Made by a program: the position numbers and the translations under genes
DNA from: Bacteroides sp. 51
Lineage (GTDB): Bacteria; Bacteroidota; Bacteroidia; Bacteroidales; Bacteroidaceae
Assembly (NCBI RefSeq): GCF_010500965.1
Contig: NZ_QVMI01000035.1
Span: forward strand, 1 to 62,023
Direction of reading: 5' to 3'
Length of the DNA stretch: 62,023 bases
Notes under the pieces: model-generated
The model's input: only the letters and a program-made list of their open reading frames with translations
The model's database searches: none
Told to the model about the DNA's origin: nothing
Shown: positions 35,704 through 44,060 of the stretch, piece by piece
How the letters are laid out: the number at the start of each line of letters is the position of its first letter
Position numbering within the stretch: position 1 is the stretch's first letter

Positions 35704-35788
35704 TTAGTAATGAGTAATAAGTGGTGAGTAATGAGTGCCATGCGGCATCGCTACTCAAAACTCAAAACTCAAAACTCAAAACTCAAAA
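35704..35788. repeat. Heptad repeats with CTCAAAA x5 next to a start codon
   Basis: AGTAATG-like heptads (35705-35736) and five perfect CTCAAAA units (35754-35788) flank CATGCGGCATCG (35739-35750). The last unit ends 3 bp before the ATG of the gamma-subunit gene, so it covers the ribosome-binding region. Confidence 0.9.
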
Positions 35789-35791
35789 AGT

Positions 35792-36706
35792 ATGAATAAA
35801 AGAAAACTTGGGATATTTATCGCGTTAATAGCAGCGGTTTGTTTAAATATTCAGGCACAGAGTGCAAAAAGTCTGCGCATCAATGAAGTTCTTGTTATTA
35901 ATGAACAGAACTTTCAGGATGACTATGGTTTGCACCAGGCATGGATTGAAATATTTAACACCTCTTTTGCATCTGTAAACCTGGGCGGCTGTTATTTAAC
36001 TAACGATAAAAACAATCCAACGAAATACCCTATTCCAAAGGGAGATGTCCAGACGTTGATCAAACCTCGTCAGCATGCTCTGTTTTGGGCAGATGGACAA
36101 CCTAACAAAGGTACATTCCATGTAAACTTTACGTTAGATCCAACGAAAAACAACTATCTTGCTCTGTACGACTCGAATGGGAAGACGCTGATTGACGAGG
36201 TAGAGATTCCTGCCGGTCAAATTGCCGACCATTCGTGGGCACGCAAGGAAGACGGTAGTGCAGAGTGGGTGCAAAAAGGAAGTGGTGATAATAGCTACGT
36301 AACTCCAAGCACCAACAACATGACGCTGGACAAGAACGAAAAGATCGAGAAATTCAAAGAACATGACGCCGATGGTTTCGGTATGGCTCTTACTGCCATG
36401 ACTGTTGTGTTCTGCGGTTTGATCCTATTGTATCTGTCATTTAAACTTGTGGGTAATATTTCCGTTAAACTTGGCAAGCGCAATGCGATGAAAGTTCACG
36501 GTATCACAGACAAAGAAGAAGCGAAAGAACAACGCTTCGGTAAACGTTCCGGAGAAGAGTTTGCAGCTATTTCGATGGCTATGCACGAGTACTTTGACGA
36601 TGTTCACGATATTGAAGATATGATTATCACGATCAATAAAGTGAAACGTACTTACTCTCCATGGAGTTCGAAGATTTACACATTGCGCGAAACTCCAAGA
36701 AAATAA
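35792..36706 (+). CDS. Lamin-tail-domain protein fused to an OadG-like decarboxylase gamma subunit
   Basis: The protein has 304 residues. A Sec signal peptide ends near QAQS, then a lamin tail domain (residues about 25-150: LRINEVLVIN, WIEIFNTSFASVNLGGCYLT). A single membrane helix (about 210-232, MALTAMTVVFCGLILLYLSF) and a charged cytoplasmic tail follow, as in OadG, the small subunit that anchors sodium-pump decarboxylases. OadG alone is about 80-100 residues, so a periplasmic domain has been added. The start at 35792 is just after the repeat. Position between mmdA and the carrier gene supports the role. Confidence 0.87.
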   Translation: MNKRKLGIFIALIAAVCLNIQAQSAKSLRINEVLVINEQNFQDDYGLHQAWIEIFNTSFASVNLGGCYLTNDKNNPTKYPIPKGDVQTLIKPRQHALFWADGQPNKGTFHVNFTLDPTKNNYLALYDSNGKTLIDEVEIPAGQIADHSWARKEDGSAEWVQKGSGDNSYVTPSTNNMTLDKNEKIEKFKEHDADGFGMALTAMTVVFCGLILLYLSFKLVGNISVKLGKRNAMKVHGITDKEEAKEQRFGKRSGEEFAAISMAMHEYFDDVHDIEDMIITINKVKRTYSPWSSKIYTLRETPRK

Positions 36707-36732
36707 TTACTAACTACTTAATGATCAGAACA

Positions 36733-37164
36733 ATGAAAGAATATAAATATAAAATTAATGGTAATCCTTACAACGTAGTTATTAAAGACGTTGAAGACAA
36801 TATTGCCCATGTTGAAGTAAACGGTACACCTTACAAAGTTGAACTGGACAGACCGGCTCCGGCTGCTCCGAAAATTGTGAAACGCCCTGCGGCTGCTCCA
36901 AAAACAGAAAGCGGTGCTCCGGTAGTAGCAAATGCTCCGAAAGCAGCGAAAAAAGAAGGTGTAAAATCTCCGCTTCCAGGTGTTATCCTCGACATTAAAG
37001 TGAAAGAAGGAGACGATGTGAAGAAAGGTCAAACTGTACTTATCCTTGAAGCGATGAAGATGGAAAACAACATCAACGCGCACAAAGACGGTAAGGTTAC
37101 AGCTATTAATGTTAAAAACGGAGATTCTGTTCTTGAAGGTACAGACCTCATAATCATTGAATAA
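36733..37164 (+). CDS. mmdC: Biotin carrier subunit of methylmalonyl-CoA decarboxylase
   Basis: The protein has 143 residues. A short N-terminal domain and an Ala/Pro-rich hinge (about 40-75) lead to a biotinyl domain; the biotin Lys is K109 in EAMKMEN. It carries CO2 from MmdA to the membrane subunit. I chose the Met at 36733 (MKEYKYKING); an in-frame ATG at 36721 is possible. The stop and the next start are 2 bp apart. Confidence 0.93.
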   Translation: MKEYKYKINGNPYNVVIKDVEDNIAHVEVNGTPYKVELDRPAPAAPKIVKRPAAAPKTESGAPVVANAPKAAKKEGVKSPLPGVILDIKVKEGDDVKKGQTVLILEAMKMENNINAHKDGKVTAINVKNGDSVLEGTDLIIIE

Positions 37165-37166
37165 TT

Positions 37167-38327
37167 ATGGGAGAATTCTTATCGTTTTTAGGAGATAACT
37201 TAGTTGCTTTCTGGGATTATACTGGTTTTGCGAATGCTACATACCAGCATATCATCATGATCCTGGTGGGGCTTCTATTTATCTATTTGGCAGTAGCCAA
37301 AGAATTTGAACCGATGCTATTGATTCCGATCGGTTTCGGTATGCTTATTGGTAATATCCCTTTCAATCTGGAAGCCGGACTTCAAGTAGGTATCTACGAA
37401 GAGGGTTCTGTTTTGAATATCCTGTATCAAGGTGTGACATCCGGTTGGTATCCGCCGCTCATTTTCCTGGGCATCGGGGCCATGACGGACTTCTCGGCAC
37501 TGATCTCTAACCCTAAGTTGATGTTGATTGGTGCTGCTGCACAGTTCGGTATCTTCGGGGCGTATATCATCGCTTTACTTATTGGTTTCGAACCTAACCA
37601 GGCAGGGGCAATTGGTATTATTGGTGGTGCCGACGGACCTACGGCTATCTTCCTTTCTTCTAAACTGGCTCCTAACCTGATGGGTGCTATTGCGGTATCG
37701 GCCTATTCTTACATGGCTTTGGTACCTGTAATCCAGCCTCCTATCATGCGTCTGTTGACCAACAGCAAGGAAAGAGTAATCCGTATGAAACCTCCCCGCG
37801 TGGTATCTCACACAGAGAAGGTAATGTTCCCGATTATCGGTATGTTGCTCACTTGTTTCCTTGTACCTTCGGGTCTTCCGCTGTTGGGTATGCTGTTCTT
37901 CGGTAACCTGCTGAAAGAAAGTGGTGTAACCCGTCGTTTGGCTAACACTGCCAGCGGTCCGCTGATTGATACCATCACGATTTTGTTAGGTCTGACGGTG
38001 GGTGCTTCTACACAGGCTTCACAGTTCCTGACGTTAGACTCTATCCTGATCTTCGGTCTGGGTGCAGCTTCATTCGTCATTGCAACCGCTTCGGGTGTAT
38101 TGTTCGTGAAGTTCTTCAACCTGTTCCTGAAGAAGGACAATAAGATCAATCCGCTTATCGGTAACGCCGGTGTATCTGCCGTGCCCGACTCGGCCCGTAT
38201 CTCTCAGGTGATTGGTTTGGAATACGATCCAACCAACTACTTATTGATGCACGCTATGGGTCCGAACGTAGCCGGTGTAATCGGTTCGGCTGTTGCTGCT
38301 GGTATCTTACTTGGATTCCTGATCTAA
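37167..38327 (+). CDS. mmdB: Sodium-pumping decarboxylase beta subunit (OadB/MmdB)
   Basis: The protein has 386 residues and about nine to eleven membrane helices. It decarboxylates carboxybiotin and exports Na+. The conserved GGADGPTAIFLSSKLAPNL region IIIa holds the key Asp, and NPLIGNAGVSAVPDSAR is region VIII. Last gene of the operon, followed by a strong terminator. Together with the epimerase it conserves energy during propionate formation. Confidence 0.96.
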   Translation: MGEFLSFLGDNLVAFWDYTGFANATYQHIIMILVGLLFIYLAVAKEFEPMLLIPIGFGMLIGNIPFNLEAGLQVGIYEEGSVLNILYQGVTSGWYPPLIFLGIGAMTDFSALISNPKLMLIGAAAQFGIFGAYIIALLIGFEPNQAGAIGIIGGADGPTAIFLSSKLAPNLMGAIAVSAYSYMALVPVIQPPIMRLLTNSKERVIRMKPPRVVSHTEKVMFPIIGMLLTCFLVPSGLPLLGMLFFGNLLKESGVTRRLANTASGPLIDTITILLGLTVGASTQASQFLTLDSILIFGLGAASFVIATASGVLFVKFFNLFLKKDNKINPLIGNAGVSAVPDSARISQVIGLEYDPTNYLLMHAMGPNVAGVIGSAVAAGILLGFLI

Positions 38328-38371
38328 TTCGACGATTGTAGACTTTCCTACGAAAGTACAACAACCATACT

Positions 38372-38408
38372 GAAAGCGTTCCTTTGTGTTAGGAACGCTT
38401 TCTTTTTT
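38372..38408 (+). terminator. Rho-independent terminator of the decarboxylase operon
   Basis: GAAAGCGTTCC (38372-38382) and GGAACGCTTTC (38392-38402) form a perfect 11-bp stem, followed by six T. Confidence 0.95.
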
Positions 38409-38459
38409 GCATTAACATATATATTTTGGGCAAAACCATGAACTTTTGTTTTTTTTAGT

Positions 38460-38467
38460 TATGTTTG
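38460..38467 (+). promoter_or_regulatory. -7 promoter element for the ECF sigma gene
   Basis: TATGTTTG fits TAnnTTTG, 37 bp before the ATG. A -33 at the usual spacing is not evident. Confidence 0.45.
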
Positions 38468-38503
38468 CATTACAGTAACCTCTGATACCCGGAAGAAGAA
38501 CAT

Positions 38504-39097
38504 ATGATAGATTTGCCAACCGACGAACTTTTACGTAGGGTTTCTATTGACAATCGTAAAGCTTTTGACATGTTTTATAATATATATTATAAACAGGTTT
38601 TCCGCTTTGCCTATTATTTGCTCAAAGATACATCTGCTTGTCGTGAGGTGGTTTCCAACGTATTCTTCTCGGTATGGCGTTCCAAAGCATCGCTCACCAA
38701 AATAAAATCAATAGAAGCCTATTTATATACCACCACCCGGAACGAGGTTCAGCGATATCTACACAGGAACAACGACTACAAGAATGTTTCCATAGACGAA
38801 ATACCGATCCAACTGGAAATCAACGAAGACGAAACACCCGAAAGAAAACTGATCAATGAAGAAATTGAAGCGTTTGTAGGTCAGATCATAGATGAGCTGC
38901 CCGAAAAATGCAGGGCCATCTTCCTGATGAACCGCCATGAGGGTTTGAAAAATGCAGAGATTGCCGAACGGCTGTCCATCTCCGAAAGCACGGTGCGGGT
39001 ACAAATGAAGATTGCTATTGAGAAAATAACCTCGCAGGTTAAACAGCAGTTTCCCAACCTAACCTTTATTACTTTGCTTTGTATGCTTCTGGGCTAA
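38504..39097 (+). CDS. ECF RNA polymerase sigma factor of the PUL
   Basis: The protein has 197 residues. Sigma region 2 spans about 20-85 (AFDMFYNIYYKQVFRFAYYLL) and region 4 about 130-180 (LPEKCRAIFLMNRHEGLKNAEIAERLSISESTVR). It is of the Bacteroidetes SusCD-associated type: kept inactive by the FecR protein encoded next and released when the STN-carrying SusC binds its glycan. It should activate the downstream PUL. A 22-bp repeat array begins 5 bp after its stop. Confidence 0.93.
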   Translation: MIDLPTDELLRRVSIDNRKAFDMFYNIYYKQVFRFAYYLLKDTSACREVVSNVFFSVWRSKASLTKIKSIEAYLYTTTRNEVQRYLHRNNDYKNVSIDEIPIQLEINEDETPERKLINEEIEAFVGQIIDELPEKCRAIFLMNRHEGLKNAEIAERLSISESTVRVQMKIAIEKITSQVKQQFPNLTFITLLCMLLG

Positions 39098-39101
39098 ACC
39101 A

Positions 39102-39244
39102 GCATACTACCATAGGAGCGCTACCATAGTACCCTAAGCTTGCTACCATAGTACCCAAAGAGTGCTACCATACTACCCAAAGAGCGCTACCATAGTACCC
39201 AACGAGCGCTACCATAGTACCCAACGAGTGCTACCATAGTATAA
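39102..39244. repeat. 22-bp-phased array of an 11-bp core (locus 3)
   Basis: Cores start at 39102 (GCATACTACCA), 39124, 39146, 39168, 39190, 39212 and 39234 at an exact 22-bp pitch; most are CCATAGTACCC or CCATACTACCC. All seven have the same orientation here. Spacers such as AACGAGCGCTA are similar. It lies between the sigma and anti-sigma genes. Confidence 0.93.
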
Positions 39245-39328
39245 CTGTAGGGGCGGTTCGCGAACCGCCCAATACACAAGAATACACAAGAAGCCATTTC
39301 CGGGCGGTTCGCGAACCGCCCCTACAGT
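39244..39328. repeat. Paired palindromic element, family GGGCGGTTCGCGAACCGCCC
   Basis: Arms of 27 nt at 39244-39270 and 39302-39328 are perfect reverse complements, ending in ACTGTAGG and CCTACAGT outward. Each arm is itself a palindrome. The 31-bp spacer holds AATACACAAG twice. Related elements: 47165-47240, 53084-53109, 28619-28643. Confidence 0.92.
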
Positions 39329-39425
39329 AAAAAAGGACTTAACTGAATTAAAATCGAAAAAAAACCTATTTCCTTTAAACGAAAACAAAACAGCCCGACT
39401 CATCTATATAAAAGCCACTAAAACG

Positions 39426-40397
39426 ATGGATCAAAAAGAATTAGATTTAATCAATAAAAGCTTCACTTCCGAGTTATCGGAAAGCGAACAGAAAGAACTT
39501 CGCCAGTGGAGGGAAGAAAAAGGCAATGACCACCTCTACAAGCTCATCGAAGACATTCAGCTCGACGAAAGCATTGAATGTGAAGCCGAGAACATGCGTT
39601 TCAGCATACTCGACGATATTCACCGCCGGATCGACGCCAGCAAACGACGCATATCACACTTTAAAACCATATCCATTGCCGCATCCCTTGCACTGCTGAT
39701 CGGTTTCTCGGGCTTCTTTTTATATCAAAACAATTTCAATAGGGTAAATCAGATAATCACAATGAGCAACCCATCGGGAACAAAATCAGAGATCACTCTG
39801 CCCGATGGGTCGACCGTTATCCTTCACGGAAGCTCGACCATAAGCTACCCCACCGCCTTTTCCAACAAAGCCCGTAAAGTGGAACTTACCGGAGAAGCCT
39901 ACTTCGATATCAGGAAAAACGAGCAAGTGCCTTTTATGGTTCACAGCGGAAAGATTAATGTTAAAGTTCTCGGTACCACATTTAATGTCGAGGCATACGA
40001 CGAGGACGATTACATCTGCGTCACCCTGGCCACCGGCAAAGTCAGCCTCAGCGTTAAGGACTACGAAGGCGAACTGATCCTTGCCCCCGACCAACAAGCC
40101 GTTTACAACAAGCAGACCCAAGAAATCCTGAAACGCAACATCAATGCCGAAGAAGTAGTGGGCTGGACCAACAACCAACTTTATTTCAACTCCATGCCGT
40201 TGGACGACATCGTGCGGAAACTCGAACGCCACTTCAACGTAGAGATCGAAATATCCGTGGAAAAGCTGAAAAACATACGCTACACCGGCGAGTTTGTAGA
40301 AGACGAATCCATCGACGAGATACTTACCATGTTCTCCATGATGGACAACCGCGTCAAATACGAGCGTAAGAACAATAAAATAATCATCTATGAATAA
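39426..40397 (+). CDS. FecR-type anti-sigma factor
   Basis: The protein has 323 residues. The N-terminal 80 residues are cytoplasmic and helical (sigma-binding), one membrane helix spans about 81-101, and the periplasmic part has the FecR domain (SEITLPDGSTVILHGSSTISYP, VKVLGTTFNVEAY) and a C-terminal DUF4974-like domain (LDDIVRKLERHFNVEIEIS). It passes the signal from the STN domain of SusC to the sigma factor. A 328-bp repeat-filled gap separates it from the sigma gene. Confidence 0.93.
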   Translation: MDQKELDLINKSFTSELSESEQKELRQWREEKGNDHLYKLIEDIQLDESIECEAENMRFSILDDIHRRIDASKRRISHFKTISIAASLALLIGFSGFFLYQNNFNRVNQIITMSNPSGTKSEITLPDGSTVILHGSSTISYPTAFSNKARKVELTGEAYFDIRKNEQVPFMVHSGKINVKVLGTTFNVEAYDEDDYICVTLATGKVSLSVKDYEGELILAPDQQAVYNKQTQEILKRNINAEEVVGWTNNQLYFNSMPLDDIVRKLERHFNVEIEISVEKLKNIRYTGEFVEDESIDEILTMFSMMDNRVKYERKNNKIIIYE

Positions 40398-40467
40398 CCT
40401 TCAGAAATAACACCTACAATCTAATACGTAAACATTATGAAAGACAGCAGTTGACAGAAAAACAAAA

Positions 40468-40499
40468 AACCGAAAGATGCTGCAACACCTTCCGGTTTC
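40468..40499 (+). promoter_or_regulatory. Hairpin between the anti-sigma and susC genes
   Basis: AAACCGAAAG (40468-40477) and CTTCCGGTTT (40490-40499) form a 10-bp stem with one mismatch. There is no T run, so it may be a processing or attenuation structure rather than a full terminator. It lies 73 bp before the susC start. Confidence 0.4.
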
Positions 40500-40571
40500 G
40501 AGATTGGGCTTTAGCCTGATATCACCATCCTTTGAAGACTCAATAATACTAACTAAAACCGTTACAAAGTT

Positions 40572-43500
40572 ATGAAAATAATTTCGAACGTAGTACACTT
40601 ATGCCACATTCCTTTGAGGCACAGACTTCTTGTAATTATGAAATTAAGTTTAATCTTAAATCTATGCTTTGTTTTTTGCGCCTCCGCAGTAAATGTCTAC
40701 TCGCAAGAAATCACTGCCGACGCAAAGATAGAAACGATGAAGGAAGTTTTCGACATCGTAAAACAAAAGAGCGACTACACGTTCTGGTACCGTAGCGAAG
40801 ACGTAAACCTGGATCAGAAAGTAAAGGTCAACCCTACCCCCAGTTCCGTTATGGATCTGTTAGATTCCGCCCTGGCCGAACAAGGCCTGTCGTATAAGAT
40901 TAACGGACGGTATATTATGATCTACAAGGAAGAATCCAGAGCTGTGCAACAAGCAAAAACCTATCGGATAACCGGAACTGTTCTCGACGAAACGGGAGCG
41001 GAAGTAATCGGAGCCAACATTACCGTACCCGGTACAACCCTCGGCACAATAACCAACGTAATGGGCGAATTCTCGATAGACGTGCCCGAAGGCAGAAGCC
41101 TTGAAATATCTTTCATCGGCTATATCAAGCAAACATTCAAGATCAGCAAGAACGAAAGACTGAGTGTGGTATTGAGAGAAGATGCCACAGCACTGACCGA
41201 AGTCGTTGTAACGGCACTGGGCATCAAGCGTGAAGCCAAAGCGTTGGGTTACGCCGTATCCGAAGTAAGCGGAAGCGCCATCACAGCCAGTCAGCCTATC
41301 AATGCCATGAGTGCACTTTCGGGAAAAGTGGCCGGGGTAGACATTTCCTCTACCACCGCCGGACCATCCGGTTCTACCCGTATCGTGATCCGTGGTAATG
41401 CCGAACTGTCGGGATACAATCAACCGCTTTATGTCATCGACGGTGTGCCTATGGACAACTCACAGCTCGGCGAAGCCGGCATGTGGGGAGGCTACGACAT
41501 GGGCGACGGTATATCCGGCATCAACCCCGAAGACATCGAATCGCTTTCCGTACTGAAAGGCGCCTCGGCTGCCGCACTTTATGGTTCGCGGGCAACGCAT
41601 GGGGTGGTACTGATCACCACAAAATCAGCCAACAAAAAGGGATTCGGTATAGATGTTACCAGTAGTGTCGACTTCGTAACCCAGCTTTCCAAGTTCGACG
41701 ATTATCAAAGAGAATATGGTATGGGACGTAACGGTGAACTGCCTATCAGTTACGAAACCGGACGTGGAGCTTCACAAGCATCATGGGGAGCCAAACTGAA
41801 CCCGAACATGAATACCTATATATTCAACGGCGAGCAGAAACCTTACGGAAATGTAAACGATAATATTTCAAGTTTCTTCCGTACCGGTACCACATTCAAC
41901 AACTCTGTTTCTGTGACCTCGGCTTCCGACAAAGCCAGCATACGCGCCTCTGTTTCGGATATGCGCAATAACGACATCGTTCCCAAGTCGAACATGAACA
42001 GAAACTCCTTTATGATCAAAGCAGACGCGAATATCACAAGCAAATTCAGGGTTGAAACGCGTGTAAACTATATCACAGAAAAGGTAAAGAACCGTCCTGC
42101 CCTTTCCGACTCGCCTAACAACGTAGGTTTGGCTTTGATCGGTCTTGCACCCAACCTCGACCAGAAATGGCTGGCCGACGGATACAAGAATGAATATGGA
42201 GATTACGTAGACTGGAACGGCGGTAACATCTACCGTATCAACCCCTACTGGTCGCTGAACGAAATGTTCAACCGTTCGAGCAAGAACCGTATCATGGGAT
42301 ATATGCAGGCTAGTTACGAATTCATCCCCGGTTTAACGTTGCAAGTTCGTGGCGGTACCGACTCTTACAAGTTCCGTATCACCGAGTTCCAGGCCATCAG
42401 CACGCCTACTGCCAAACAGGGAGCCATGTCGGAGAACTCCATCGACGTTACCGAAACCAATGCCGAAGGTATCTTGCGATATACCAAAAGAATTGGTAAA
42501 GACTTCGATCTGTCCGCATTCGTTGGAGGAAATATGATGTTCTACAAACAGGAAATGTTTATGAATACAGGCGAGAACCAGGTGATTCCGGACATGTACT
42601 CCATTACAAACTATTCTGAAACCACAGTCACCTACTACAAGCCTCGCAAGCGGATTAACTCCGTATACGGAGCCGTAAACCTAGGCTATAAAGACTTCCT
42701 TTATATAGACGCTACGTTAAGAAATGACTGGACCTCTACCCTGCCTAAAGGAAATAATTCATATATGTATCCGTCTGTTTCCGGAAGCTTTATCTTTACC
42801 AACGTTTGGCCTATGTCATTCTTATCGTTCGGTAAGTTAAGAGCATCCTGGGCACAAGTGGGAGGTGATACCAATCCGTATATGTTGAACCTGAACTACG
42901 GTCTGTTATCACATACCTTCAATGGAAAACCTTTGGGAGAGATTTCCTCGACAAGTATTCCACCTGCTAATCTGAAACCAACCCGCACGTACTCGTACGA
43001 AGTCGGCGCCGACTTACGCTTCCTCAACAACCGGATGCGACTCGACATTGGTTACTATTCGCAACGCACTAAAGACCAGATTATGAACCTGCCGGTGACA
43101 TCGGCCAGCGGTTTCGAAAACTCAACCGTAAACAGCGGTGAGATCCTTAACCAGGGTATTGAGCTGAGCCTGAATGTGGCTCCTATCTCGACCAAAGATT
43201 TCTATTGGGATTTTACCCTGAACTTTGCCCGCAACGTAAATGAAGTAGTAAGACTCCACGACGAGATCAGCGAATATCCGTTGGCAGAAGCACGCTGGGC
43301 CGGCGCTATGATCCAAGCCCGCGAGGGAGATGCATACGGTGTGATTATCGGTAAAAAACTACTCCGAACAGAAGCAGGTGAAGTGATTTACGGGGAAAAC
43401 GGCTACCCGTTGGTAGGCGATAAACTCGAAGTACTAGGCAATGGCGTTTACGACTGGACGGGTGGTTTAGGAACCTCGCTGAGTTATAAAGGTTTCTCAC

Positions 43501-44054
43501 TAAGCGCACTGTTCGATGTAAAATGGGGAGCAGATGTATATTCCATGAGTAGCATGATGGCCCACTCAAACGGTACGGCCAAGGCAACCCTCGAAGGTCG
43601 TAAAGAGTGGTACAACTCCGAAGAACAGCGTAAACAGCAAAATATAGAAACCGGCAGCTGGACAGCAACCGGAGGTTTCGTCGGTAAAGGAGTTGTGAAT
43701 GTAGGAACAGTCGAGAACCCGAAATATGAAACAAATACCAAAGCGGTCGACCCACAAAAGTACTGGACCAACTTCCTGACTTCCGGCACGCCCGAACCGT
43801 TCATCTACGATGCTTCATTCATCAAATTGAGAGAAATGACGTTAAGCTACACCTTGAAGAAAGAATGGCTGAAGAAGACACCGTTTACCAACGTGGCGTT
43901 CACCGTCTACGGACGTAACCTGTGGACTATATACTCTGATGTACCTAACATCGACCCCGAATCTAGCTATAATAACAGCAACGGACAAGGATTTGAGTAC
44001 GGTTCATTACCCTCAAGACGATCATTCGGATTTAACCTCAAGTTTAGTTTGTAA
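40572..44054 (+). CDS. SusC-type TonB-dependent receptor with STN signalling domain
   Basis: The protein has 1160 residues. The long leader ends near VNVYSQE. An STN (secretin/TonB short N-terminal) domain covers about 48-118 (MKEVFDIVKQKSDYTFWYRS), which contacts FecR. A carboxypeptidase-regulatory-like beta-sandwich covers about 131-205 (YRITGTVLDETGAEVIGANI), then a TonB box (TEVVVTALG), the plug with LYVIDGVPMDNS and LKGASAAALYGSRA, and the 22-strand barrel. It imports the oligosaccharide across the outer membrane and reports binding to the ECF/FecR pair. Confidence 0.95.
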   Translation: MKIISNVVHLCHIPLRHRLLVIMKLSLILNLCFVFCASAVNVYSQEITADAKIETMKEVFDIVKQKSDYTFWYRSEDVNLDQKVKVNPTPSSVMDLLDSALAEQGLSYKINGRYIMIYKEESRAVQQAKTYRITGTVLDETGAEVIGANITVPGTTLGTITNVMGEFSIDVPEGRSLEISFIGYIKQTFKISKNERLSVVLREDATALTEVVVTALGIKREAKALGYAVSEVSGSAITASQPINAMSALSGKVAGVDISSTTAGPSGSTRIVIRGNAELSGYNQPLYVIDGVPMDNSQLGEAGMWGGYDMGDGISGINPEDIESLSVLKGASAAALYGSRATHGVVLITTKSANKKGFGIDVTSSVDFVTQLSKFDDYQREYGMGRNGELPISYETGRGASQASWGAKLNPNMNTYIFNGEQKPYGNVNDNISSFFRTGTTFNNSVSVTSASDKASIRASVSDMRNNDIVPKSNMNRNSFMIKADANITSKFRVETRVNYITEKVKNRPALSDSPNNVGLALIGLAPNLDQKWLADGYKNEYGDYVDWNGGNIYRINPYWSLNEMFNRSSKNRIMGYMQASYEFIPGLTLQVRGGTDSYKFRITEFQAISTPTAKQGAMSENSIDVTETNAEGILRYTKRIGKDFDLSAFVGGNMMFYKQEMFMNTGENQVIPDMYSITNYSETTVTYYKPRKRINSVYGAVNLGYKDFLYIDATLRNDWTSTLPKGNNSYMYPSVSGSFIFTNVWPMSFLSFGKLRASWAQVGGDTNPYMLNLNYGLLSHTFNGKPLGEISSTSIPPANLKPTRTYSYEVGADLRFLNNRMRLDIGYYSQRTKDQIMNLPVTSASGFENSTVNSGEILNQGIELSLNVAPISTKDFYWDFTLNFARNVNEVVRLHDEISEYPLAEARWAGAMIQAREGDAYGVIIGKKLLRTEAGEVIYGENGYPLVGDKLEVLGNGVYDWTGGLGTSLSYKGFSLSALFDVKWGADVYSMSSMMAHSNGTAKATLEGRKEWYNSEEQRKQQNIETGSWTATGGFVGKGVVNVGTVENPKYETNTKAVDPQKYWTNFLTSGTPEPFIYDASFIKLREMTLSYTLKKEWLKKTPFTNVAFTVYGRNLWTIYSDVPNIDPESSYNNSNGQGFEYGSLPSRRSFGFNLKFSL

Positions 44055-44060
44055 CCCAAA

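Noticed and set aside
39102-39244. Phased repeats as a CRISPR array
   Set aside because: The unit is only 22 bp, spacers are 11 bp and similar to each other, some copies elsewhere are flipped, and no cas genes are present.
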